Source of the DNA: a virus | IMG/VR virus record: IMGVR_UViG_3300017739_000039 | Location: 1-35,738 of that record | Strand: one strand, 5' to 3' | DNA length: 35,738 nucleotides | Shown here: positions 1-8,015 of the stretch, in pieces | Layout of the letters: the number at the start of each line of letters is the position of its first letter | How positions within the stretch are numbered: the stretch's first letter is position 1 | The notes under the pieces: model-generated | Databases searched by the model: none | Seen by the model: the letters and a program-made list of their open reading frames with translations, nothing else | Told to the model about the DNA's origin: nothing | Made by a program: the position numbers and the translations under genes

Positions 1-24
1 ATGACTAAAAGAGGTAAGAAATGA
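1..24 (+). CDS. 3' end of an upstream gene (partial, possible)
   Basis: The first frame reads MTKRGKK and stops with TGA at 22-24. That stop overlaps the ATG at 21 of the next gene in the ATGA arrangement used repeatedly in this phage. The short basic tail therefore probably belongs to a gene that begins outside the window. Nothing can be said about its function. Confidence 0.3.
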   Translation: MTKRGKK

Positions 25-242
25 AACTAGATGACAACAAAGTAATTGATCAGTATGGTGCTGTTCTTGCAGAATACATTCACGGAGAATGGCACACTAA
101 AGATCCTGCTGTCTTAGAGTTTATTATGAACCAAGATAAACCTGAAAAGAAAAGAGTACGTGCTCGAGATGAGAAAGGTAGATTGAAAGGTGACGATCCT
201 TCTACCCCTCATATCAACGAAGCTTGGATGCCAGAGGCATAA
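21..242 (+). CDS. small conserved phage protein with RARDEKGR / DDPSTP / NEAW motif
   Basis: This is a 73-residue hydrophilic protein without membrane segments or cysteine. Its C-terminal half carries RARDEKGRLKGDDPSTP followed by NEAW, a short motif I recognise from the C-termini of many small proteins in marine myoviruses and podoviruses. Its function is unknown. The start overlaps the TGA of the preceding frame, and AGAGGTAAG upstream serves as a ribosome binding site. It is the first of several small genes ahead of the packaging genes. The coding call is solid because of the motif; no role should be assigned. Confidence 0.75.
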   Translation: MKLDDNKVIDQYGAVLAEYIHGEWHTKDPAVLEFIMNQDKPEKKRVRARDEKGRLKGDDPSTPHINEAWMPEA

Positions 243-247
243 CAGGG

Positions 248-276
248 TTGCATATTTATCACTAGTCTGATATAAC
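248..276 (+). promoter_or_regulatory. candidate sigma70-type promoter before the DUF1127 gene
   Basis: TTGCAT (248-253) and TATAAC (271-276) are separated by 17 bases. The -10 box matches consensus at 5 of 6 positions, the -35 box at only 3 of 6. It lies in the 80-base gap between two genes, with the start codon at 323 about 40 bases beyond the expected transcription start. The -10 region shares the string ATATAACTAC with the stronger promoter candidate before the capsid gene (about 8009-8018). Confidence 0.4.
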
Positions 277-322
277 TACTTACGTATAACTATCCTCACT
301 AACATATTATAGAGGATAGAAA

Positions 323-487
323 ATGTTTAGAAAATTACTTAACAGAATTATAGAGTCAAGAACAGAGTCAGCTAGACGTAGAATTGCACGTATGCAACTT
401 TACCAAATGACTGAGAGAGAGCTACGAGACTTAGGTATCGGTAGGCACGATATAGAAAGAGTTATACTGTCAGGTAAATCTCTTTGA
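323..487 (+). CDS. DUF1127 family small protein (54 aa)
   Basis: A 54-residue, strongly basic protein reading MFRKLLNRIIESRTES, then an Arg-rich stretch, then LYQMTERELRDLGIGRHDIE. The second half is the DUF1127 signature (L..M...ELRD(L/I)GI.R.DI), with almost the full domain length present. DUF1127 proteins are numerous in Alphaproteobacteria. Some, such as CcaF1 of Rhodobacter sphaeroides, are RNA-binding proteins acting with small RNAs in stress regulation. AGAGGAT at 311-317 gives good ribosome-binding spacing to the ATG. A promoter-like pair lies at 248-276. Phage use is inferred: it could alter host RNA turnover or stress response, or be a captured host gene. The family call is confident, the function is not. 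Confidence 0.85.
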   Translation: MFRKLLNRIIESRTESARRRIARMQLYQMTERELRDLGIGRHDIERVILSGKSL

Positions 488-538
488 GAAATACAATCAG
501 TTCTTTAATGATACTAGGAGTACTTTGGGAGGAGGCTC

Positions 539-997
539 GTGGACCCAGTTACAATAATCGGTGGTGCTACCGTAGCTTTCAATGCGTTGAAGAAAGGCTT
601 TCAGGTAGGTAAAGACCTACAAGATATGTCAAGACAGTTGACCCAATGGGCAGGTTGTATGAGTGATCTGTCTTATGCTGAACAGAAAAATAAGAACCCT
701 CCTTGGTGGAAAGCATTGAATGGGGGTTCTGTTGAAGCAGAAGCTTTAGAGATATTTACGGCTAAGAGGAAAGCCGAATCCATGCGTCAGGAGCTAAAAG
801 ACTGGATTAGTTTTAGTATGGGTCCTTCAGCTTGGGATGAGCTTGTAGCTACTGAAGGTAGGATACGTAAACAAAAGAAAGAGCAAGAATACCGTAAAGC
901 AGAGATACAAGAAGCAATAGTTACTTGGTCACTGACAGGTGTCATACTAGCAACTGGTTCTGGTATGATAGGTTTAATAATTTATATGGTGGCATAA
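539..997 (+). CDS. conserved phage protein with C-terminal membrane anchor, GTG start
   Basis: A 152-residue protein starting MDPVTIIGGATVAFNALKKG. The middle is charged and probably helical (about residues 68-120, rich in Lys/Glu). The last 25 residues form one hydrophobic segment (VTWSLTGVILATGSGMIGLI) ending in MVA. The GTG start is chosen because GGGAGGAGG lies at 527-535 directly before it and the protein start matches the MDPVT.IGGAT form I recognise from marine phages. The single C-terminal anchor and charged body leave open a lysis role (spanin or holin accessory), but no known lysis motif is visible. Its TAA overlaps the ATG of the next gene (TAATG). Confidence 0.75.
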   Translation: MDPVTIIGGATVAFNALKKGFQVGKDLQDMSRQLTQWAGCMSDLSYAEQKNKNPPWWKALNGGSVEAEALEIFTAKRKAESMRQELKDWISFSMGPSAWDELVATEGRIRKQKKEQEYRKAEIQEAIVTWSLTGVILATGSGMIGLIIYMVA

Positions 998-1359
998 TGG
1001 CAAGAAACTTAACGGACAAACAGCAAAAGTTCTTGGACGTATTGTTTGAGGAAGCAAAAGGTGATCCTGTTCAAGCAAAAAAACTTGCAGGATACTCTGA
1101 CAATGTTTCTTCTACTAGTGTTGTTAACAGTATATCAGATGAAATAGCAGAGATTACAAAGAAATTTATAGCACAGTCTTCAACCAAAGCAGCTTATACA
1201 ATGTTTTCTGTTATGGCAGATCCTACAGATCTAGGTGTAAAAGAAAAGATGTTAGCAGCTAAAGATATTTTAGATCGTGCAGGTTTTACTAAAACAGATA
1301 AGGTAGAAGTAAAAACAAACGAGCCTTTGTTTATTTTACCTGCGAAAGAAGATGAGTAA
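997..1359 (+). CDS. terS: terminase small subunit
   Basis: A 120-residue protein beginning MARNLTDKQQKFLDVLFEEA. The N-terminal 60 residues have the pattern of small terminase subunits: T.KQ..FL followed by a helix-turn-helix with the AKKLAGYSDN stretch. The rest is helical and probably provides oligomerisation, with a short tail (PLFILPAKEDE) that could contact the large subunit. The start at 997 is preferred over an in-frame ATG at 925 because it overlaps the upstream TAA and yields the canonical N-terminus. Its stop overlaps the next ATG (ATGAGTAA). The role would be recognition of phage DNA and loading of the large terminase onto it for packaging. Confidence 0.85.
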   Translation: MARNLTDKQQKFLDVLFEEAKGDPVQAKKLAGYSDNVSSTSVVNSISDEIAEITKKFIAQSSTKAAYTMFSVMADPTDLGVKEKMLAAKDILDRAGFTKTDKVEVKTNEPLFILPAKEDE

Positions 1360-1849
1360 AAGAGCAACCGAAGCAGATCACCCTACTAAAGTTGATTGGC
1401 AAATACCCCTGAGAGGTGAGCTAGGTGAATGGTATCCTGTTATAAGGGTTGGGAGGCACGTTCCCTTTGGATACGAACAGGATGAAGAGGACGAATTACT
1501 TCTTCTTCCTGTACCTAGTGAGCTAGAACTACTAGAAAAAGCAAAGCTTTTCTTAAAAGAATATAGCACAAGGCAAGTAGCCAACTGGTTATCTAAAGAA
1601 TCAGGTAGATATATTTCACATGTAGGATTATATAAACGTGTCAGAATGGAAGAAAAAAGAAGACGAGCATCTTCTAACTACAGGCAGTATGCCAAAAAGT
1701 ATAAAGAGGCGGCAAGGAAAAGCCAGAAGATCGAAGAAGAAAGACTTGGGGGCAAAAACATCCGAAGTCTTGCCACAGATGAGGGACACATCAAACTCGA
1801 AAGAGGGGAGTGTTGCCCCTTCTGTGGTCAAACAAGAGGTGATATTTGA
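1352..1849 (+). CDS. helix-turn-helix protein with C-terminal CxxC motif, between the terminase genes
   Basis: 165 residues. The N-terminal part is acidic (DEEDELLLLPVP). Residues about 60-100 (LEKAKLFLKEYSTRQVANWL, then GRYISHVGLYKRV) look like a helix-turn-helix that would bind DNA, and a long basic Lys/Arg region follows. The C-terminus has CCPFCGQTR, a CxxC half-site that could hold zinc in a dimer. Similar proteins sit between the small and large terminase genes of marine phages. A role in packaging-site recognition is inference. It overlaps the previous gene by 8 bases and runs 26 bases into the start I chose for the large terminase. Confidence 0.7.
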   Translation: MSKRATEADHPTKVDWQIPLRGELGEWYPVIRVGRHVPFGYEQDEEDELLLLPVPSELELLEKAKLFLKEYSTRQVANWLSKESGRYISHVGLYKRVRMEEKRRRASSNYRQYAKKYKEAARKSQKIEEERLGGKNIRSLATDEGHIKLERGECCPFCGQTRGDI

Positions 1850-3224
1850 ACCTAACCCAGGACCTCAGACTAAATTTCTAGCATCTACAGAACAAGAAGT
1901 ACTATATGGAGGAGCAGCAGGTGGGGGCAAGTCGTATTCGATGGTGGCTGATCCAGTTAGATACTTTACGAATCCACATGCACGAATGCTACTTGTTCGT
2001 AGGAGTACAGAAGAGTTACGAGAACTTATTTCTGTAAGTAAACAGCTTTACCCAAAGGCTGTACCGGGGATAAAGTTTATGGAAAGAGATAAGACTTGGG
2101 TAGCCCCTAGTGGTGCTACACTCTGGATGTCTTACCTTGATCGTGATGACGATGTTATGAGATACCAAGGTCAAGCATTTAACTGGATTGGCTTTGACGA
2201 ATTAACTCAGTGGCCTAGTAGTTACGCATGGTCTTACATGAGGTCACGACTTAGAACAACAAGAGCTAGTGGATTACCACTCTATATGAGAGCCACAAGC
2301 AACCCTGGAGGTCCAGGACATATTTGGGTTCGTAAACACTTTATTGAACCTAACTCCCCAGGAGAATCTTTTTGGGCAACAGATGAATACGGTGAAGTAA
2401 TCAAATGGCCTAGAGGTCACACAAGAGAAGGTGAACCTCTATTTAAAAGAAAGTTTATTCCTGCTACGTTGTTTGATAATCCTTACTTATCTGAGGATGG
2501 TATGTACGAAGCAAACTTGCTTTCGTTACCAGAGCATCAACGTAGGCAACTACTAGAAGGCGATTGGGATATAAATGAAGGTGCAGCTTTTCCAGAGTTC
2601 AACCGAAATATTCACGTTGTTGATGATTACGATATTCCTTCTAATTGGACTCGTTTTAGAGCTTGCGATTATGGATACGGATCATACACAGGAGTTGTAT
2701 GGATTGCAGTTGTTCCAGGATCTGAGCAGCTAATAGTGTACAGAGAGCTATATGTTTCTAAAGTAATTGCTACTGATTTGGCTGACATGATCTTGGAGCT
2801 TGAAGATGGAGAGAAAGTACGGTATGGTGTCCTTGACTCATCTCTTTGGCATAATCGAGGTGACACAGGACCTAGCCTAGCAGAACAAATGATATTGAAA
2901 GGTTGCCGATGGAGGCCATCTGACAGATCAAAAGGTTCTAGGGTTGCAGGTAAAAACGAAATACACAGACGATTACAGGTAGACGAGTTCACAGAAGAAC
3001 CAAGACTCACCATATTTCGTAGCTGTAACAATTTAATTTCTCAGTTACCGTCAATACCTCTAAGTAAAAACAATCCAGAAGATGTTGACACACATTCAGA
3101 AGATCACTTGTACGATGCTCTAAGGTATGGAGTTATGACAAGACCTAGAAGTAACATCTTTGATTTTGACCATACCTTGCAACGAACTGGCTTTCAAGCA
3201 CAAGATCCCACATTTGGATATTAA
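1824..3224 (+). CDS. terL: terminase large subunit (packaging ATPase and nuclease)
   Basis: The DNA-packaging motor protein: it hydrolyses ATP to pump DNA into the prohead and cuts the concatemer. With the GTG at 1824 it has 466 residues. The Walker A motif GGAAGGGKS is at 29-37. Walker B ends in IGFDE (Asp125, Glu126), and the coupling motif RATSNPGGPGH begins near 156. The C-terminal nuclease has Asp-bearing ACDYGYGS, GVLDSSLW and DHLYDALRYG. The frame stays open upstream to an ATG at 1638, but that extension would overlap the preceding gene by 212 bases and is Lys-rich and unlike terminases. GAGGGGAG (1803-1810) precedes the GTG, with slightly long spacing. Function is secure; the exact start is less so. 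Confidence 0.93.
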   Translation: MVKQEVIFEPNPGPQTKFLASTEQEVLYGGAAGGGKSYSMVADPVRYFTNPHARMLLVRRSTEELRELISVSKQLYPKAVPGIKFMERDKTWVAPSGATLWMSYLDRDDDVMRYQGQAFNWIGFDELTQWPSSYAWSYMRSRLRTTRASGLPLYMRATSNPGGPGHIWVRKHFIEPNSPGESFWATDEYGEVIKWPRGHTREGEPLFKRKFIPATLFDNPYLSEDGMYEANLLSLPEHQRRQLLEGDWDINEGAAFPEFNRNIHVVDDYDIPSNWTRFRACDYGYGSYTGVVWIAVVPGSEQLIVYRELYVSKVIATDLADMILELEDGEKVRYGVLDSSLWHNRGDTGPSLAEQMILKGCRWRPSDRSKGSRVAGKNEIHRRLQVDEFTEEPRLTIFRSCNNLISQLPSIPLSKNNPEDVDTHSEDHLYDALRYGVMTRPRSNIFDFDHTLQRTGFQAQDPTFGY

Positions 3225-3234
3225 GGACTGACTT

Positions 3235-5370
3235 ATGGAAGAAGATGAAATCTTTGAATCAGAAGAACTCTATATGGATGACGAAGAGTCCTCCCATGTA
3301 GGCGATAACGAAGATCCAGAAAATAACAGAGATGAAAAAGTCGGAACAGTTACTGGTTTTGTTCAAGAAAAATTCTCTAGAGCAGAGAAAGCTAGATACT
3401 CTGATGAACAAAGATGGATAAAAGCTTATCAAAACTATAGAGGAATCTATGGTCCTGATGTTCAATTTACGTCTACAGAAAAATCTAAAGTATTTGTTAA
3501 AGTAACTAAAACAAAAGTTTTGGCTGCGTATGGTCAGATTGTAGATGTTCTATTTGGTTCAAACAAGTTTCCGATTTCTATTAACCCTACTACCCTACCA
3601 GAGGGTGTAGCTGAATCCGTAAACTTTGAAACAGATCCTAACGTAAGAAAAGCAAAAGAATCTGGATCTACTATGTATGATGTAGATGACAGGCTTCAAC
3701 CGGGGGAAACCATTATTGATTTGAGGGAAAGACTAGGATCTCTTAAATCTAAATTATCCCCTGTAGAAGATATTCTAGAAGAGGGTGCAGGTGCTACGCC
3801 AACTAAGATTACTTTTCATCCTGCTATGGTTGCAGCTAAGAAGATGGAAAAGAAAATACAAGATCAACTAGAGGAATCAAATGCTAAGAAGCAATTACGT
3901 ATTGCAGCATTTGAGTGTTCTCTCTTTGGCACAGGTATCATGAAAGGTCCTTTTGCTTTAGATAAAGAATATCCTTCTTGGTCAGACGGTGGGGAGTACA
4001 CACCTATAGTTAAGACTGTACCTCAAACGTCTTCAGTTTCTATTTGGAACTTTTATCCAGATCCTGATGCAAACAATATGGATGATGCAGAGTATGCTAT
4101 TGAGAAGCATAAGATGTCTCGTTCACAAATAAGAGCTTTGAAACGTAGACCATACTTTAGATCTAATGCTATTGATACAGCCATTAGCATGGGAGAGTCC
4201 TACTCAAAAGAGTGGTGGGAACAAGTTATGGAAGACGCAGACCAAGAAACAAGATCAGAAAGATATTCTGTTCTAGAGTTTTGGGGTTATGTAGACACAG
4301 AAATACTTAAAGATCATGATGTAGATATTCCAAAAGAACTACAAAACCAAGATCAAGTATCTGTGAATATTTGGATTTGTAATGGACAAGTATTACGTCT
4401 TGTAATGAATCCATTTACTCCTGCTATCTTACCATACTACGCAGTTCCATTTGAAGTTAACCCTTACTCATTCTTTGGGGTAGGTATAGCTGAGAATATG
4501 GATGATACTCAAACACTCATGAATGGCTTCATGCGTATGAGTGTGGACAATGCAGCATTATCAGGTAACTTGCTTATTGAGGTAGACGAAACCAACCTAG
4601 CTCCAGGACAAGATCTATCTATTTACCCCGGCAAAGTCATTCGCAGAATGGGGGGTGCACCTGGGCAAAGCATCTTTGGTACTAAGTTCCCCAACGTCAG
4701 CAACGAGAACATGCAGATGTTTGATAAAGCAAGGGTATTAGCAGATGAATCAACTGGCTTTCCTTCTTTTGCTCATGGTCAAACAGGCGTACAAGGAGTG
4801 GGTCGTACTGCTTCTGGTATTTCTATGCTTATGTCTGCTGCCAACGGTAGCATACGTACTGTTGTTAAAAATATAGATGATTACTTATTAGGTCCTTTAG
4901 GTAAAGCTTTCTTTAGTTTTAATATGCAGTTTGATTATGACTCAGACATTAAAGGTGATCTAGAAGTAAAAGCTGAAGGTACAGAAAGTTTGATGGCTAA
5001 CGAAGTACGTAGTCAAAGACTCATGCAGTTTCTTGGTGTTGTACAAAATCCTGTTCTTGCACCTTTTGCAAAAATGGATTATATTATCAGAGAGATTGCT
5101 AAGTCTATGGATCTTGATCCTGAAAAACTTACAAACTCTATGGGTGACGCAGCTATACAAGCTGAGATCCTCAAGAAATTTCAAGCAGAAAATCCACCAC
5201 CAGAGGTAGTACCTAATGCTCCACAGCAAGGTGCTCCTCAAACTAAACCTCCTGCAGGTGCTCAAGTACAGGACACTCAGGGATCAGGTGGTGGACAGGT
5301 AGGTACAGGAACAGCACCACTACCAGGAGAGCAAGGATTCACTGGTAACACTGGTGAAGGACAACAATGA
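3235..5370 (+). CDS. portal protein
   Basis: 711 residues, the size of podovirus-type portals. An acidic N-terminal tail (about 35 residues) is followed by a helical region and a core with the WNFYPDPDANNMDDAEYAIE and YYAVPFEVNPYSFFGVGIAE stretches. I recognise these from portal proteins of marine short-tailed phages. The last 60 residues are rich in Pro, Gly and Gln. The portal forms the dodecameric ring at one capsid vertex, docking the terminase and later the tail. Position right after the large terminase supports the call. AAGGA lies upstream of the ATG. Its TGA overlaps the next ATG (ATGA). Confidence 0.88.
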   Translation: MEEDEIFESEELYMDDEESSHVGDNEDPENNRDEKVGTVTGFVQEKFSRAEKARYSDEQRWIKAYQNYRGIYGPDVQFTSTEKSKVFVKVTKTKVLAAYGQIVDVLFGSNKFPISINPTTLPEGVAESVNFETDPNVRKAKESGSTMYDVDDRLQPGETIIDLRERLGSLKSKLSPVEDILEEGAGATPTKITFHPAMVAAKKMEKKIQDQLEESNAKKQLRIAAFECSLFGTGIMKGPFALDKEYPSWSDGGEYTPIVKTVPQTSSVSIWNFYPDPDANNMDDAEYAIEKHKMSRSQIRALKRRPYFRSNAIDTAISMGESYSKEWWEQVMEDADQETRSERYSVLEFWGYVDTEILKDHDVDIPKELQNQDQVSVNIWICNGQVLRLVMNPFTPAILPYYAVPFEVNPYSFFGVGIAENMDDTQTLMNGFMRMSVDNAALSGNLLIEVDETNLAPGQDLSIYPGKVIRRMGGAPGQSIFGTKFPNVSNENMQMFDKARVLADESTGFPSFAHGQTGVQGVGRTASGISMLMSAANGSIRTVVKNIDDYLLGPLGKAFFSFNMQFDYDSDIKGDLEVKAEGTESLMANEVRSQRLMQFLGVVQNPVLAPFAKMDYIIREIAKSMDLDPEKLTNSMGDAAIQAEILKKFQAENPPPEVVPNAPQQGAPQTKPPAGAQVQDTQGSGGGQVGTGTAPLPGEQGFTGNTGEGQQ

Positions 5371-5579
5371 GTTTAAAATTTTTAGTTAACGATAAAAAGC
5401 TATGGGATTCTTTAAACGAAGAGTTAGACCGAAGATTAAACTTTATCCATATACAAATGGAACAAACTCTTAAGTCAGAAGATCTATATAGACTCCAAGG
5501 TGAAGCAAGAGCCTTACGTAAAATAAAGCAACTAAGGGATCAAATTAATGACAGAGCAGATGCAAACTTCAGCCCTTGA
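5367..5579 (+). CDS. small head-region protein, coiled-coil (70 aa)
   Basis: A 70-residue, helix-rich, charged protein (RLQGEARALRKIKQLRDQIN near the C-terminus) with no cysteine or membrane segment. It is translationally coupled to the portal gene by an ATGA overlap and overlaps the next gene by 32 bases. Small helical proteins in this position between portal and scaffold are common in marine phages. It could be a minor head protein or assembly factor. No specific function is visible. Confidence 0.7.
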   Translation: MSLKFLVNDKKLWDSLNEELDRRLNFIHIQMEQTLKSEDLYRLQGEARALRKIKQLRDQINDRADANFSP

Positions 5580-6993
5580 TGAGGGTGGTCTAAAAGATGA
5601 TGGGATGAACGCAGACCCTGTGTCAGGAAACGAAGTGCCGTCAGGCTCTATGGCTTCTGAGGTTAGAGATGATATCCCTGCTCAACTCTCTGAGGGTGAG
5701 TACGTTGTTCCTGCTGATGTTGTTAGATACTATGGTGTCAAGTTCTTTGAAGATCTGAGAGAAGAAGCTAAACGTGGTCTTGCAGATATGGAAGCCAATG
5801 GTCGTATAGGTGGAGAGCCTGTGCCTGAAGGAGGCCCTATAAACGAAGCTGATCTATCTCCTGAAGAAATGCAGATGCTACAAGAGATGATGTCGGGAAT
5901 GGCAGTAGGTGGTCAAGTACAAAACCCTTATTTACAACAACAACAACTATATAGAGAACCTGCACCTAAAGCTATGGGTAATCCTACAATGGCAATGAAT
6001 GAAGGTGGTGATACCGGTCCTACCGTAGCACAAACACAAGAACAGATTCTTCAAGCAGGACAAGATTACAAACCGTATACAACTGGTAGTTTTTTATCAG
6101 GTCCTTCTTTTCTAGATTCAGAAAACAAAGGACAAGACAATAATCCAAATGCTCCAACAGAAGAAACACAAATTAAACTATGGAGTCCTGAAGGTGTAGG
6201 CCCTACTACATACAACTCTCCTAGCCAAGACGCACTAATAGCTGATTTAGAAAGTCAAGGATACACTAGAACAGATCCAAACTTAAACCCTACACCTGAT
6301 ACTACTAAGAGTAGTAAAGGGTCTAACTTCAATCCTTTTCCTGACGATGATGAAGACAATACAAGGGTTGGCAAGTTGATGGCTCTTGATTGGAATAATC
6401 AAGATGCAATACTTGAGTGGGGTAAAGAACAATCAGATACTTTTCTTACAAAAGGATTAGTTGGTGGGGCAATGGCTACGACAGCCATAGCAAACCTCAG
6501 AGCAGGTGCTATCATATCTCGTAAAAAGTACGGAGAAGATTCATCCGTAGCTTTAGAGCTAGATAAATTGGCAGATGCTAAAGAGGAAAGCCTAGGTCCA
6601 ATGGGCAGGATGCTAGGTAAAATGTTTGGTATGGATGGCGTAAAGACTGCAGATAAGTACTTTGAGGCTGAAGGAGCTTCAGTACCTGGGTCTACAACCC
6701 CACCACCCTCATCGTCCTCATCAACTAAACCTAAACGAAGAGCTAAACGTTCACTAGATAACTTTAGAAAGTCTGAACAACAAGAAGTAGATAAAATAAG
6801 ACGTGCAAGAGAAAAAAGAAAGAAAAGAGGAGTTAGTCCTGCAGAGACAAAAAGATTAAGGCAAGATGCAGGTACAGGTAGAGGTGCATTTGCTAAACGA
6901 ACTCAAAAAACCACCAAAGACTCTAGAGGAAATGTACGTAATATTGGAGGAAGAAACGAAGGTGGACTAATGTCCAAAGGCAAAAATAAATAA
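5548..6993 (+). CDS. conserved head-associated structural protein
   Basis: 481 residues. Residues about 34-90 contain the strongly recognisable block ASEVRDDIPAQLSEGEYVVP followed by DVVRYYGVKFFEDL, found in a conserved family of marine phage structural proteins next to the portal. The rest is low complexity: Gln/Pro-rich, Ser/Pro-rich around residue 390, then Lys/Arg-rich (KRRAKRS, REKRKKRG), ending in NEGGLMSKGKNK. The basic tail could bind packaged DNA or the inside of the shell. The start overlaps the previous gene by 32 bases, with AAGGGAT as ribosome binding site. A virion role is inferred from position and family; no enzyme motif is present. Confidence 0.72.
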   Translation: MTEQMQTSALDEGGLKDDGMNADPVSGNEVPSGSMASEVRDDIPAQLSEGEYVVPADVVRYYGVKFFEDLREEAKRGLADMEANGRIGGEPVPEGGPINEADLSPEEMQMLQEMMSGMAVGGQVQNPYLQQQQLYREPAPKAMGNPTMAMNEGGDTGPTVAQTQEQILQAGQDYKPYTTGSFLSGPSFLDSENKGQDNNPNAPTEETQIKLWSPEGVGPTTYNSPSQDALIADLESQGYTRTDPNLNPTPDTTKSSKGSNFNPFPDDDEDNTRVGKLMALDWNNQDAILEWGKEQSDTFLTKGLVGGAMATTAIANLRAGAIISRKKYGEDSSVALELDKLADAKEESLGPMGRMLGKMFGMDGVKTADKYFEAEGASVPGSTTPPPSSSSSTKPKRRAKRSLDNFRKSEQQEVDKIRRAREKRKKRGVSPAETKRLRQDAGTGRGAFAKRTQKTTKDSRGNVRNIGGRNEGGLMSKGKNK

Positions 6994-7002
6994 TAAGGCT
7001 AC

Positions 7003-7016
7003 TCAGCTACGGCTGA
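7003..7016 (+). promoter_or_regulatory. short hairpin with UACG tetraloop before the scaffold gene
   Basis: TCAGC (7003-7007), loop TACG, GCTGA (7012-7016). In RNA this is a five-pair stem closed by C(UACG)G, a tetraloop of the unusually stable UNCG class. It sits in the 45-base gap between the head protein and scaffold genes and has no T-run after it. It is therefore more likely an mRNA stability or processing element than a terminator. Confidence 0.45.
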
Positions 7017-7038
7017 CCCCAACAGAAAAGGAAAAGAT

Positions 7039-7983
7039 ATGCCTGAATTAACTACTATGGAAAAACCAAAATCAGCAGGTTTTGTAGATCGTGGATTCAA
7101 CCACTCAAAAAAACAAGAAAGAATGAAACAAGAAGAGGCAGAGATTGCCAAGCTAGAAGCAGAGGCTCGAGGTGAAGAAGTTGTTGAGGATCAACCCAGT
7201 GGCGAGAATACTGAGGACACCGAAGTTCAAGCAACAGACGATCCCAAACAAGAAGAAGTTAAAGAAGAAACCGAAGCACAAGAAGATGATTCAGAGTTAA
7301 CTGCTGAAGAAAAATCTTTTAAGAAACGTTACGGTGACTTGCGTAGACATATGCAAGAAAAAGAAAAAGAGTGGACAAAGAGACTAGATAACTTAGCTAC
7401 TGAAACTAGAATAGAAGAAGCTGCTGTTCCTACCTCTGAAGATGAATTAATTACTTGGATGGAAAAGAATCCTGAATCTGCAGGAGCTATAAGATCTCTT
7501 ATCCAAAAAGAAGCAGATAGTTTATTTGGTGAGTCTAAGAAACGATTGGTTGAATTAGATGAAGCCTACAAAGAAACAAATAAACTAAAAGCTGAAAACA
7601 TTATACGTAAAACACATGAAGACTTTGACGAACTAAGGCAGTCAGAGAAGTTTCATAGTTGGGCTGAAGAACAACCCAAGTGGGTAAAGGATGCTCTATA
7701 CGAAAATATGGATGATCCTGCTTCAGTTGTTCGTGTAATAGACTTATATAAAATTGATAACGGTATGAATATTGCAGCTAAGAAACAATCAAAGAAAGCT
7801 GCAGCTTCATCTGTTTCAAAAGGAACTCGTACTACAATAGATGCAGAGGGTTTATCATCTCAGATAAAAGAATCCGATGTAGCTAAAATGTCAGACAAAG
7901 AGTTCGAGGATCGTCAAGACGAAATTAACGAAGCAATGCGTAAAGGTAAATTCGTCTACGATGTTTCTGGCGCAGCCAGATAA
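7039..7983 (+). CDS. capsid assembly scaffolding protein
   Basis: 314 residues, extremely charged. Residues 20-100 are acidic (repeated EVVEDQ, EEVKEETEAQEDD). A coiled-coil middle follows (KKRYGDLRRHMQEKEKEWTK and onward), then a segment with FDELRQSEKFHSWAEEQP, and a basic C-terminal part (AAKKQSKKAAASS) that would bind the coat protein. This composition and the place directly before the major capsid gene fit phage scaffolds that template the prohead and then leave. The ribosome binding site is AAAGGAAAAG. The gene is followed by a 212-base gap holding the capsid promoter. Confidence 0.82.
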   Translation: MPELTTMEKPKSAGFVDRGFNHSKKQERMKQEEAEIAKLEAEARGEEVVEDQPSGENTEDTEVQATDDPKQEEVKEETEAQEDDSELTAEEKSFKKRYGDLRRHMQEKEKEWTKRLDNLATETRIEEAAVPTSEDELITWMEKNPESAGAIRSLIQKEADSLFGESKKRLVELDEAYKETNKLKAENIIRKTHEDFDELRQSEKFHSWAEEQPKWVKDALYENMDDPASVVRVIDLYKIDNGMNIAAKKQSKKAAASSVSKGTRTTIDAEGLSSQIKESDVAKMSDKEFEDRQDEINEAMRKGKFVYDVSGAAR

Positions 7984-7987
7984 ACTG

Positions 7988-8015
7988 TTGACACTTAAGA
8001 AGTGTTCAATATAAC
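7988..8015 (+). promoter_or_regulatory. strong sigma70-type promoter for the capsid gene, with an inverted repeat
   Basis: TTGACA (7988-7993, perfect -35) and TATAAC (8010-8015, 5 of 6) are separated by 16 bases. It starts five bases after the scaffold stop codon. An exact inverted repeat ACACTT-AAG-AAGTGT (7991-8005) overlaps the -35 box and spacer and could be an operator or a chance palindrome. Transcription from here would boost capsid protein over upstream genes. Confidence 0.6.

Noticed and set aside
925-996. Upstream start for the terminase small subunit
   Set aside because: It would overlap the preceding gene by 73 bases and adds a Trp/Cys-containing leader unlike the family; the ATG at 997 gives the canonical N-terminus.
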